DNA of 64,000 bases, taken from NCBI GenBank assembly GCA_015499995.1, contig JADNRV010000152.1, positions 1 to 64,000 of the forward strand. Reading direction: 5' to 3'. Below the pieces are notes generated by a model. It was not told the DNA's origin. It saw nothing but the letters and a program-made list of their open reading frames with translations, and ran no database searches. Numbering within the stretch: the stretch's first letter is position 1; every line of letters begins with the position of its first letter. Below, in pieces: positions 21,458 through 32,596 of the stretch. Source of the stretch: Flammula alnicola. Taxonomy: Eukaryota > Basidiomycota > Agaricomycetes > Agaricales > Strophariaceae. A program made the position numbers and the translations under genes.

Positions 21458-23040
21458 TGACTAGATGTGGTATTTTTCGATTGATTTCGCTTTTACAAAC
21501 GTCCTCGCTCAATTGTACCGGTTTTGTGTAATGCTACGAATTTCAAAGTTCCAATAAAATATGTTTCTGAACCACCCCTCGCGGTGGGCTCCAGATGAGA
21601 GACCCGCTACGCGCTCAGCGACCTAAACCACACACACAACTGCGGAGCGAGATCCTAACTAGGTCGAGCGACGCTCTACTAGCTTCAGAAATATGTAGTG
21701 TGCTGTACTCCACGGTGTTTGTTTTGTTTAGCTAGCTGACTTGTAGACAGCGCCTCGCGGTTCGTTTAAAGTGGGTATGAGGGATTATTCAAATACACGT
21801 TTTATTGTAGTTTCAAGCCTCGTTTTATCACAGGGATGAACGGTTTTATTGATTTTATGGTTTTTATTTGAGAGGAACTCTCTAGGACGCTGCTAGCTCG
21901 AATTTCGATGCCACTAGCTGCTCTGAAGCTTTGGGAACTGGTCTGAAACTAAGGCCGCACTGTGCGCTACCTTCTGAACGATCTGCTAGCCCACTGTGGA
22001 CTCTGTTTCGGACTCTCTAGGCGCTCTCTTGGCCTCTAAGCGCACTCTGGCTTCTAAATTCTTGGACCTTGTCCTCAAGAACTTTTCTCTTTATTTAACT
22101 AAGCCTTCTCTGGCTTCAAACGAACTCTATGAAGTCAAACTGATCCTTTATTCGTCTTCTTTCTTACTAGACACTGCGTCTTAGCTCGAAATAAAACAGG
22201 GAAGAGATTGCTTAAGGTAACTAGCTACATAGGTACATCTTTTATACTACAGCTATGTGTGGTTCTAGTATGCGAATAAAATAGTGTAAAACATTCTTAT
22301 CTCGTGTAAATAATGCCTGCAGGCAATGGGTATAGGGTTGGGTATTCCAGGTGACCAGATAGAGGTCAAGGGATTTGGAAATTCATCCCATTTTAGCGCG
22401 CTAGGACGCTCCTGACTTCCGCGTACCATGCGCATCATGCGTGCGTCTCGGCTAGCAGTGCCGCTTTATTCCAGATCTGCGGCCATCATTGATGCCGGTT
22501 CCTTCTTTCCTTTCTCGTCCTATTACCACTTTTGGTACTCCCGCGGGTAGAGGGTAGAGCGTGCGTCTAACGCGTCCGCGTCCCGTGCGTTTCTCCGTAA
22601 GTCACAAGATACGCTCGCTAGTAGTCGACGCACTCGCGTCTAACTTTCACTAGCTGTGTCTCGCGCTCCTAGTTGTAGTATTTTGTAGCTAGCTATTCAG
22701 CAATACATTGATTGTACTGAATTCGCCGCGCACTATTTCCAAAGCATCCAGAAGTCCTTTAATTTATTCCCATAGTGCGTTTCTGCCTCGCTAGTCATTT
22801 ATGACTTATGCATTCTATGTTTCACTGTTTTCTAACTTTTAACTGTCTCCCGGCTTATCATACGGACTCAGCTAGCTCTGAATCGCGTCTGATTACCATT
22901 GTCACAGGTTATATGACAGCTAGTAGTCGCATAGCTAGGCCTTAGACTACTAACTTGGGTGCGTTATAGTCTCTCTATCTCGGTTATATTCTATAGGTAA
23001 AAGATGATATATTGCGAAATTCACGCGTGGCCGGTTTGCG
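21458..23040 (-). repeat. Presumed 5' LTR and leader of the gypsy element
   Basis: Gene-less, CTAG-rich sequence upstream of gag. A possible LTR/primer-binding boundary on the minus strand is ...CTCA-TC-TGGAGCCCACCGCGAGG, at about 21,575-21,600. The tRNA partner was not identified, and the pairing LTR lies outside the window, so the LTR extent is not proven. CTAG richness fades at about 23,000, which sets the approximate outer edge. Confidence 0.5.
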
Positions 23041-24545
23041 GCCCTATCACCGTGCTGACTGATAATCTGAGATTTGTTGAACTGTATAATTCAGTACAAC
23101 TCTTTTTTTTCTGAGCAGAAGGAACGAGGACAACAGATACTATGAGTCAAAAATGAAGATAAATGCCTGTGGCCGATGGCAGTGATCTCCGAGCTCAAAG
23201 GCACTCAACATGTTCTCACCTCACGTCAACGATATTAATATATTGTACCCCCATTCTAACCATACCCTTATCATTGATCATTGAATTGTCAAGGCCATGC
23301 AGATATCACAGAAATGTTGTGCCATGCCGTCTTCGAAACCGGCCTTCCCACTTATCACTGCCATCTCCTATATCCTCCGCCCTGGCTCTGGCCCCTATAA
23401 ATGTGTATCCTTGTCCGAGTCGTTGTCCGTGATTCCACCGCCATTTCCATTACACAACCCAGTTCACGCTATGAACGGCTATCGTGGGGAAACTTGAACT
23501 AAATATACCTTGATATTATTAGCCGCCCGTGGCATTTTTGCCTGCAGTGCCCTGCCGTTGGCTCAATTCCTGAGGAAATAAGTGGAAAAACGTTCCACCG
23601 AAGCCACTATCCTTCACAACTTCTCTTTCGCTGTTTTTTGTTCTTTCTCATAAGCTAATCCTAACAATAACTCACATCTTCAAGTTGATACTTCCGTTCA
23701 CGGCCTTTCCCGTTGTCACGGTTCTATTCCCCTCAACCATGAATGATGTTGAACCACTTTCTTGGGAGACTGCTTTTCCGGTAAGAAGCCGTAAAAATAT
23801 GTCGCCAAATGTCTATGTTCGTACCTTGGCTCGGTGATATGGAGAGTAAGTATACGGGATGGTGGTATTATCTTGCACTATCGGTGAGCATGTATCATTT
23901 GAGTGAAAACTTTGGATTCTCTCCGTAGCGATAAGTGGAGCAAATAGACAATGAGAACAAGTCCGACCAGTGCGTCCCATGTTCTTCAGCTTGGCCATTA
24001 CGAGACATGTATATGTTTCAGTAGGAATGCGATGAGAAGTGACGGGCGTCTATCGTCTACTCGGCCTTTAGAGTTTCAAGCTTCAGACCTTGGTCTCCCT
24101 CTTCCGCAGCTCGAACACGAATGTTTCAATCTCATGGCACCTCCCTGTCGCCGATAGTATTGAATCTGGAGCTTGGGGCTAGCCTGAGTACTTACTACTG
24201 ACGCACTTCTATCCTAACTGCCATTTCTGACGGTCGGTGTACTGTAGCTTCACATTTAACCTTATTCTGTCGAAGTCTGCTCGTCTGCAAAGCCGCTAGA
24301 TTTCTATGCGCGCGGCCACGGCGTCAATGCGCATGGGCTGGCTGAACTTTCTGCGAAATCTTGACAGGTTTGATGGTGAGTCCAAATCTAGCCGTGGGAA
24401 TCCCGATCAAAAATTTGCTTGCCTCCATCTGTCTCCATCCTCTGCAGAACTTGGCAACTCTCAGCGTCGTCGTGGGCTAAGTACATACATTTGGGCAAAG
24501 AGAGAAAAAACGGACCACGTCCAACGCAAAAGTGAACGGCTCTGA
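23041..24545. other. Intergenic region left of KRE33
   Basis: No convincing gene. At 23,739 an ATG after a pyrimidine-rich leader gives a 14-codon reading frame running into GTAAGA. This could be an orphan first exon, but I found nothing downstream to join it to. Confidence 0.4.
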
Positions 24546-27500
24546 ATGCGCAAACAACTTGACCCGCGGATTCCCATCCTCATCAACAACAATGTCAAGC
24601 AGAACCACCGCTCGTTCATAGTTCTTGTCGGCGATAAAGGTCGCGACCAGGTGCGTCTGTCTTCATTGCCAGTAATTTAGGATTCTGATGCTCATTTTTT
24701 GCGGACCATAATCGCAGATCGTGAACCTACATTTTCTCCTTTCGCAAGCTCGTGTCTCCGCTAGACCATCCGTGCTATGGTGTTACAAGAAAGAACTAGG
24801 CTTCACAAGTCATCGAAAGAAGAGGGAAGCTAAGATCAAGAGGGATGTCAAGAGGGGTGTTCGAGAGGCTAACGAACAAAATCCCTTCGAGATCTTTGTT
24901 ACCGTTACCGATATTCGTTATACGTGCGTCTCCTCTTTTTTATAACTTATATATCATCGGAACTAATAACATCTTCGTATATTATCCTTCTCTCTTTTGA
25001 ACGCGAATCTGTCAATCCATATATAATCAAAATTTACGCCTACAATCATCGCAGATACTACAAAGAATCCCACAAAATTCTCGGAAACACATACGGCATG
25101 TTGGTTTTGCAAGACTTTGAAGCCATAACACCCAATCTCCTCGCGCGAACGATTGAAACAGTAGAGGGCGGCGGGCTTGTGGTTTTGTTACTGAAGACGA
25201 TGACCTCGTTGAAACAGTTATACACAATGACCATGGTGAGTTCGCCTTCACGGTCACATCAAATGGACGGAGGAACAAAGCTGATGGAATGATTATAGGA
25301 TGTGCATTCACGATATCGGACATCGTCGCATGATTCAGTGGTAGCGAGATTCAACGAACGGTTCATCCTATCCCTAGGATCATGCCCTGACTGTCTAGTG
25401 TTAGACGATGAACTCAACGTCCTCCCCATCTCTCGCGGAAAAGATATAAAACCCATCGAGGATACGCCTGGGAAAGGCAAAGAAACCGACCCCTCCGAGT
25501 ACCAGCTCCGCGAGCTTAGGGAATCGCTGGCAGAAACAAAACCTGCAGGCGAGCTCGTCAAGCTGGCCAAAACCCTCGATCAGGCACAAGCAATCCTCAC
25601 ATTTATCGACGCCATTGCCGAGAAGACGCTTTCGTCTACCGTCACTCTTACCGCTGCAAGAGGACGTGGTAAGAGTGCCGCGCTTGGCCTGGCCATTGCT
25701 GCCGCTCTGGCACATGGCTACGCAAATATCTTCGTTACTAGTCCTAGTCCGGAGAATTTGAAGACGCTATTCGAATTTGTGTTCAAGGGATTAGATGCTC
25801 TTGGGTATGAGGAACACTTGGATTATGATATCGCGGTGGCGCAGGGCCTGGGCGAGAACAAGGAGGAATCTGCCAAATCGGTTGTGAGGGTTAACGTCTT
25901 CAGAGACCATCGGCAAACTATCCAGGTATGACTATCCTTATATCTTCTGGTATATTTCTAACCTCGGACTTAAATTTGTAGTACATTCAACCCCAGGATG
26001 CCCACGTCCTCGGGCAAGCCGAGTTGGTGATTATCGACGAGGCAGCCGCTATTCCCCTACCTCTAGTCCGCAACCTCATGGGCCCATATCTTGTCTTCCT
26101 TGCATCGACAATAAATGGCTACGAAGGCACGGGGCGCTCTCTTTCCCTCAAACTCATCCAACAACTCCGCGAGAGCACCCGACCTTCTTTGACGAAGGAC
26201 GTTGCAGGCCATAACGACAAGGATGACGCAACAACTGGGTCATCCAGCAAGAAGGCCACAGTTAAAGCTCCTCCCAAAACGCGCACATTGCGTGAGATCA
26301 AGCTCGAGACACCCATTCGTTACTCGGCAGGCGATCGGATCGAGAAATGGCTTAATGGGCTATTATGTCTGGACGCCACGATCCTGCCCCGCTCCAACGC
26401 CCAAGGATGCCCCCACCCTTCGACCTGCGAATTGTTCTATGTCAGCCGCGACACATTGTTCAGCTATCACCCTGCCTCAGAGGTATTCTTGCAGCGGATG
26501 ATGGCGTTATACGTCGCGTCTCACTACAAGAACCAGCCGAATGACCTGCAACTTCTCTCCGACGCGCCTGCACACCATCTGTTCGTTCTCTTACCACCCA
26601 TCAAAGACGACGAGGCGCATCTTCCGGAGCCGCTTGTCGTCTTACAGGTCGCGTTGGAGGGTCAAATCAGCCGAGAAGCTATAATGGACGGATTGGGCAG
26701 AGGCATGAGGGCAGGTGGGGACATGATACCCTGGCTTATTTCCCAACAGTTCCAGGAGACCGGATTCGCAAAGCTGAGTGGAGCCAGAGTTGTGAGGATT
26801 GCTTGCCATCCCGATTATGCGAATGTCAGTATACGATTCATTGTCTCTATCCAGTTTAGTTACGCAGTGCTTGTGCTAAATCTTTCTTTCATCAGATGGG
26901 ATATGGCTCGAGGGCGCTTAAAGCACTCAACTCATTCTACAGCGGCGAATACTTCAACCTTGACGAATCGACAAAGCCGGAGGTACATTATCCTGATCCG
27001 ACAGTTATCGATCCCGTACGTGTTCATTTGCCTCCTATATCCGTAAAAGCCATATTTATAGCCAAACCCATTGTCGTAGAATACAGATCTCCTCACAGAA
27101 ACACCGACGGTGCGCGCGCCATCTGCGATGCCACCACTACTCCAACGCCTTACCGAGCGCAAACCTGAAAACCTTGACTATTTAGGCGTGTCTTATGGCT
27201 TGACACCTCAGTTGCTAAGGTATGCATTGTGTCTTTATACTTTATTTGACTAAAACCGCGCATATATTGACCTTTTTTGCGTTCTTTGAATAATGAATTA
27301 GATTTTGGAAGCGTGCCGGATATGTTCCTCTGTACCTTCGACAAACAACAAGCGAATTGACTGGCGAGCATACTTGTATCATGGTACGAGGCCTAAACAG
27401 TTCGGTCGAGAGTGAGATGGGATGGTTGCACGAATTCGCGAAAGGTATATTCTCCATCGTTTACAAACAGATGATGTCTGACACCATTCGAAGACTTCCG

Positions 27501-28591
27501 GCGTAGATTTTTGACTTTGCTGTCATACAAATTCCGTGAATTTGGGAGTGTTACGACTCTTAGCGTTCTGGAGGCTGCGAATGCAGGTATCAAAGACGAT
27601 TCCGATACCGAAGGTACTTATGGCTCTACCATCCCTTGCTTACAATCCAGCTTACCTTTGTAATCCAAGAATTGAAGCCCCAGGAACTCGGCATGCTCTT
27701 CACGCCCTTCGACCTGAAACGTCTCGAGTCATATGCAAACAACATGCTCGATTACCACGTCATTCTTGATTTGATGCCAAATGTCGCTAGCATTTATTTC
27801 CAGAAGCGCCTGGGGTCTTCAGCCCGTAGTGGAGATGCACAGAGTGGAGAAGGGCCGGTGAGGTTAACGGCTGTGCAAAGTAGTATTCTGTTGGCGATCG
27901 GTTTGCAGAGAAAGACCATCGAGGACCTAGAGGTGTGCTGTTGCTGCCCGCATTTTCGCCGATTGTCAATGGGTTTGATCTGACTGACGTGGTGTTCGCT
28001 TAATAGACTGAGCTCAGCCTCCAAGCTTCACAAACACTGGCACTCTTCGGCAAGCTGATTCGCAAGATCAGCAAACGTCTCATCGACATCCGGAAAGCCG
28101 CCATCGGTGCGGAGATTCCCGAGGCTAATCTAGCGGGCAAAAATCTGGCCATTTCTTCGCGTCTTGAGGGCGAGGATGACATAGCTCTTCCGAACGGCAG
28201 CCAGAACGTCACCGCGAGCATGGAAGCAGAGCTAGACCAGGCCGGTAATGAAGTCACCTCTGCCATGAAAGAGAGACAGAGAGAGATGCTGAGCTCTCTC
28301 GATCTGAAAAAGTAAGTTCCCTTGTTGTCTTGCCTCCTGCCGATCTGTTTACCTTTTTGGCGCCATTTTGGTAACTTTTTCTTAAGATATGCGATTGATG
28401 ATACACAAACGGATTGGAGCCTTGCAGAAGCACAGGTCGCGAATCCAGGGAAGTCGACCGTAGTCAGCGTGAAGTCAACAATGGTTGCAGGGCAAAAGAG
28501 GAAGGCAGACGATCCAGCAAACGCGTCAGCTGGTGGAGCTGGAAAGGAGAAGAAAAGTAGACGGAGTACCGGCAAGAAGGCGAAGCATTGA
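24546..28591 (+). CDS. KRE33: RNA cytidine acetyltransferase (Kre33/NAT10)
   Basis: Makes N4-acetylcytidine in 18S rRNA and in tRNA-Ser/Leu, and is required for 40S ribosome biogenesis in the nucleolus. Twelve exons give 1,085 residues with frame kept throughout: 24546-24650, 24718-24923, 25055-25235, 25299-25925, 25982-26824, 26896-27015, 27080-27219, 27302-27444, 27494-27613, 27670-27932, 28007-28311 and 28387-28591. The N-terminus MRKQLDPRIPILINNNV is diagnostic. Next come the DUF1726-like region, a helicase ATPase core with Walker A (RGRGKSAALG) and LVIIDEAAAIPLPL, a GNAT acetyltransferase part (RIACHPDYAN, MGYGSRALKAL) and the tRNA-binding C-terminal region (LESYANNMLDYHVILDL). The tail is Lys-rich (KKSRRSTGKKAKH), as expected for a nucleolar protein. 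The length is normal for the family. It is convergent with COQ3, 113 bp apart. Confidence 0.96.
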
Positions 28592-28704
28592 TCTCCTTGT
28601 ATTGGGTTATCCAGTTTTTTTTTTGCGTTCGTGGGGAAGACTGCCATGTACTCGTTCATATCTAGACGGTTCCACTTTATCGGTACTGCTATTACGGATA
28701 TCTC

Positions 28705-29833
28705 TTACTCCTTTGGCTTCCGCACCCAAAAGAGATAGTTGCACTCCAAGGCCCCCCAAGCACTTCGAGGAGCAAGGTGCCAGCCAGCCCGAAGAGGATT
28801 GTATATGAGGCCACGTAGTTCCGCTTCTATCCGACTTAGATAACTACTCGACGCAGGCGTTGTTATCCACGGTGTAGAAGATGAGCTCTCTTGAGATTCA
28901 TGCAGAACATTTTGATTTTCCGGGGAGTGGAGTTGCGAAGGTCGATACTCGCGGAAGAATTGCACAAGTTCTGACGGTTTAATGAATTTGGAGTAGGTGT
29001 GTGTGCCGCTCGACACTTGGCGCAGGACGTCTTCTGCCAACAAGATGGTAAGCGCATAGGCGAGAGGAGTGCGTGATATCGTGGACATAAATAGGTGGCC
29101 ACCGGGCTAAGTACAGAAGACAACTCGTTAATGAAAGAGGGCAGGTATAACGAGCAGAATACATACTTTCACGAGCTGAGCGCAGGTGGAGAGGAATTCG
29201 GCTGGATTTTCTACGTGTTCCAGTACCTCCATTGAACAAACGACATCGTATCGCTTCGGTTGCACGAGAAGAGCCTCAGCAGGGCCGTGTAAGTATGAGA
29301 GATTCGAAGAGGACGTGGTAGGAGATAGTTTCGGATCGGCTGAAGCGTGCAGCGAAGCAATGGCAATATTGGACTCGGACGCGTCAATGCCCAACGTATT
29401 CGCGCCCATTCGAGCTAAGCTCTGCAGAAAACATAAATCGTTGTCAAGGCACCTGTATACGATGTCCCTCAGAAACAGAACGAACCTCGGACAACAAACC
29501 CCCACCACAACCGATATCCAACACATCCAATCCCCTCAACACCTCACCTCCTTCTGATCCCAGTTCCGGATTCTCATCTTGTGCAACCTCAAGGAGCTTG
29601 TCCCGGATAAACTGCATTCGTACTGGGTTCATCTTGTGCAGAAAGCTAAATTCGCCTCGCTCGTCCCACCATTCCGATGACAGTTTGGAGAAGTGGGCGA
29701 TTTCATCGTCGTTTACTGAGCTTTGAGGTTTCACGAAGGAACTTGAATTACCACCTGTGTGAAGGGCGCGACAGTGAAATAGGAGAGAAAGGCGAGCACG
29801 ACGCTGTAGTGGCGCAAGAAAGAGAGAGGACAT
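28705..29833 (-). CDS. COQ3: Ubiquinone biosynthesis O-methyltransferase Coq3, mitochondrial
   Basis: SAM-dependent enzyme performing both O-methylations in coenzyme Q synthesis on the mitochondrial inner membrane. Three exons: 29486-29833, 29167-29421 and 28705-29106, 334 residues. The N-terminus (MSSLFLAPLQRRARLSLLFH) is Arg-rich and lacks acidic residues, fitting a mitochondrial presequence. SAM-binding motif I is VLDIGCGGGLLSE (about residue 105-118), followed by LGIDASESNI, YDVVCSMEVLEHVENP and the PGGHLFMSTISRTPLA post-motif, all typical of UbiG/Coq3. The ATG at 29,833 was chosen because the reading frame above it has only a TTG before the leader. Only about 135 bp separate it from the P450 stop upstream. 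Confidence 0.95.
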
Positions 29834-29968
29834 TGATTTCAAGAAAATGGATTTCGACTGACAGTGACTGCATGAGGTAGGCGGAGATCACGAGACCCTG
29901 GGTACGAATTCGAATTCGAAACTACAAACGTTTCGGCGCTTATTTCTCCACCAACTCTAGTACCCTAA

Positions 29969-32596
29969 CTATGCCACACGTTCCACGATGAGAGGCAATT
30001 GGGGATGCATGCCTTTTCTGCCTACTACGACCGGCGTTGTAATTCCGTTCATTTGCCATGATATCTCCTTCTTGGTGGGAGAGAATCTGAACGATTCGAT
30101 CAAGAGGATCATTACAACTTCTGAAAATTGGTTAAGAACGAGCGTAGAAATCAGCGAATAAAGACACATGGAAGCAAACGTACTCATTTCCAATTGTGAG
30201 AATTTGAATCCACTGAAGGAGTTAAAGCCAAGGCCAAGATCATCCTCAGACCAAATATCACTATGATGGAGAGACTTACATGCAGGCTCTGCTACCGCCG
30301 ATGAATGTCATGCTAAACGGTATGAGTCGGTTATATACCTGTAGGTTGAGTTCATTTAAAAGTGACTCACAGGTGCGAATAAATGGCTGGAAGATGTGCA
30401 GCTGGTACTGCAGCTGGCAAAGGTTCAAGCCACCTGTCAGGTTTCCACTCGAGAACGTCTGGTCCCCATAATTCAGGATTGCGATTGGAAGCCATAATCC
30501 CTATGACGATATCTGTATGTTTAGGAACAAGAACACTCTGAACCTCTTCCCCGTCTAATCCTTTGATAGGTGACGACAGAGGAAGAACTACGTCCTGTCG
30601 GGTGCTACTCGAATAATCAGACATGAACAACGGTGGCAACTGAAGGTTGTTAAATTTAATAACGTACATTCTCCTGGTCATAGTAACTGTGGGATGCCTG
30701 CCAGTTAGGGAATTCAGGAAACCTGTTTTCCGAATAAATTTACGACAAGACTCACAGTCTCAGAGTTTCCCGACAGACTGCATCAAGATATGGCAAAGAA
30801 ACCAGTTTATCGTAATGCAAGTCGCCATTCTCTTCCCTGGCTACTCTGATTTCTTGTCGCAGCTTGTCCTGCACATTTTGGTGTGTGGCAAGGAGGTGAA
30901 GTATGCGAGCCAGTGCATTTGATGTTGTATCCGTAGCGGCAAATATGAATGTTCTTCAGCCTGCGGCATTAACACGTTGACCTTGAATATCGTAGAGGAC
31001 AAAACGTACGACATTTGCGCCAGCAGCTCATCACTGGTCAGGCTATCCTCTTTCGAAGCCGCCATGTTTGCTCTCACTGAATATATGCGTCAGCGTTCGG
31101 ATTTCTTGAGGAACGATTAGTGCATACTTAGAATACTCATGATGTCCTTCCCTCGGCCTATTTCATTGGCCAGAGTTTCGTCGCCTTCCGCCAATGCCTT
31201 CTTCTTTGATTCGAAAATTTCGACTGAAGTATTATGCAGAACGTCCACAATGTCCCTAATTGCATGGAGGTTTTTCCACGGGATAATATTCACGATAAAA
31301 CGTCGAAATTTGGCACTCCCGATCTTGGAGAAGGGAGCAAGTAAATAAGTCCCTGAGATCCTCATTTTGGAAAATGTGGGTCTGTGAAGCAATTGATTCG
31401 GTGAGTAACTGTCAAGCATACATTCAAGTCCTGAAAGACACAAACATGAGGTTCTTTGCGGCCTCGCTGAACGGGTGAGGCACAGCATCTTCCGTTAGTG
31501 GGTCGAATGAGTAACCGAGTCCGCTTTGACCTATCAACTCTAGGCTGGTTCGCGTCATCCAGGATAGAACTTCGATCTTAGATGCAGTGAACTGAGGTTA
31601 GCGTTCTGGCCGGTATATTAATAAAGATAATACACATACCTCTTGGGGCCCATCCTTGACCTTGTTGGCGAATACATCCCGGAGCTATCAATCAAATGAG
31701 AATAGTTTACATAGAAATAGAATGTCCCAGCATACCTTGTATATTACGTCGTAGAATATGGGAACTATGCAATATCGTGGTCAGCGCGACTTGCTCGTAC
31801 ACTGTGGATGTATAGTAGACCTACTCATCTCTCGCATATGTGCAATCGAGAACACTGGGTTGAGCATCTTTCGTTGCTTCCGATGTCGCTCTCCTGGTGG
31901 AAGATACTTCAACTTCCGCAACATAAGAAAATCTCGTATCTACCATGAGTTCCTAGTAGCCCTTGGCCAAAAAATAAACCGTTCGATCTGAGGAATCATT
32001 GGAAACATCGATATTATGTCTTTTTTTAAAATTTTCCACGTACTGGATGAATTCTGGAGTTTCAACGAATATATGCTGATCCTAGAATGGGATGTAAGGC
32101 ACTATAATCAATAATTCAAGTTGATCTAAATACTGGCCTTGACCAATATATGGTGCAATGCTTTAGGGTCGAAGACAAAGAGTTGACTCTCCTAACCTGG
32201 TGGTCAGGCATTTTAAGCACTTAAGTCAGGACGAACATACCCCCAAAAGCGCTGGAATCCTGATAATACCCCCATCTAATTTGACGAAGATGATACTCGG
32301 TATTAATGAAGAACAAGATAGAGCACCTCCTACATTTCTCGACAGTGTCCTTGTGGAATTCCCATGCGTTATTGTTGAACATGTCGGAAAAAGCACCTGT
32401 GAAGGACGCTCAGCGAACGTTTAGAAATAAGAAAATATAGTCTATCACCTGTCCAAAAAGATTTTGCAGGAGGTCCTGGTATGTTATCGAGGGCCGACTT
32501 GAAAAAATATTGACGGCATTTTCTCCACAGAATCCATAGTATCGGATACACAATGAGTGCTTCAAGGAAAAACGGAAGCATAGCAAGGGGAAGCAT
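29969..32596 (-). CDS. Cytochrome P450 monooxygenase (copy A)
   Basis: Heme-thiolate monooxygenase anchored in the ER. The substrate is unknown and the CYP family is not assigned (CYP5150-like at best). It starts at 32,596 with a membrane anchor (MLPFFLEALIVYPILWILW) and the hinge IPGPPAKSFWTG. C-helix region: GERHRKQRKMLNPVFS. I-helix: FAATDTTSNAL. K-helix ExxR: VCRETLRL. The PERF-like region is PELWGPDVLEWKPDRWLEP. The heme loop FIGGSRAC (about 30,295) is followed by a short final exon ending VERVA. Around fifteen small introns occur. One intron after HHILVK appears to use a GC donor (AAG|GCCAGT) where copies B and C have GT. All key residues are present, so it is probably functional. Confidence 0.88.

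Larger units (their letters stand above)
1..23040 (-). mobile_element. Ty3/gypsy-type LTR retrotransposon, interrupted by a KDZ transposon
   Basis: Reading down the minus strand the order is gag (zinc knuckle), aspartic protease, reverse transcriptase with YIDD, RNase H, integrase (HHCC, then DDE) and a GPY/F-like tail. This is the Ty3/gypsy order. The body is split at 3,678/16,365 by a 12.7-kb KDZ element. The right side (21,458 to about 23,040) is gene-less and is the likely 5' LTR plus leader. The left LTR is not seen: an antisense gene fills 42-1,404 and the partner LTR would lie beyond position 1. Both outer boundaries are therefore approximate. The whole element is unusually rich in CTAG. 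Pol carries one nonsense codon and several single-base frameshifts, so as sequenced it is not autonomous. Confidence 0.85.

Noticed and set aside
23739..23780. Possible first exon of a small secreted or signalling protein
   Set aside because: Fourteen codons followed by GTAAGA, with no downstream exon that extends the frame.
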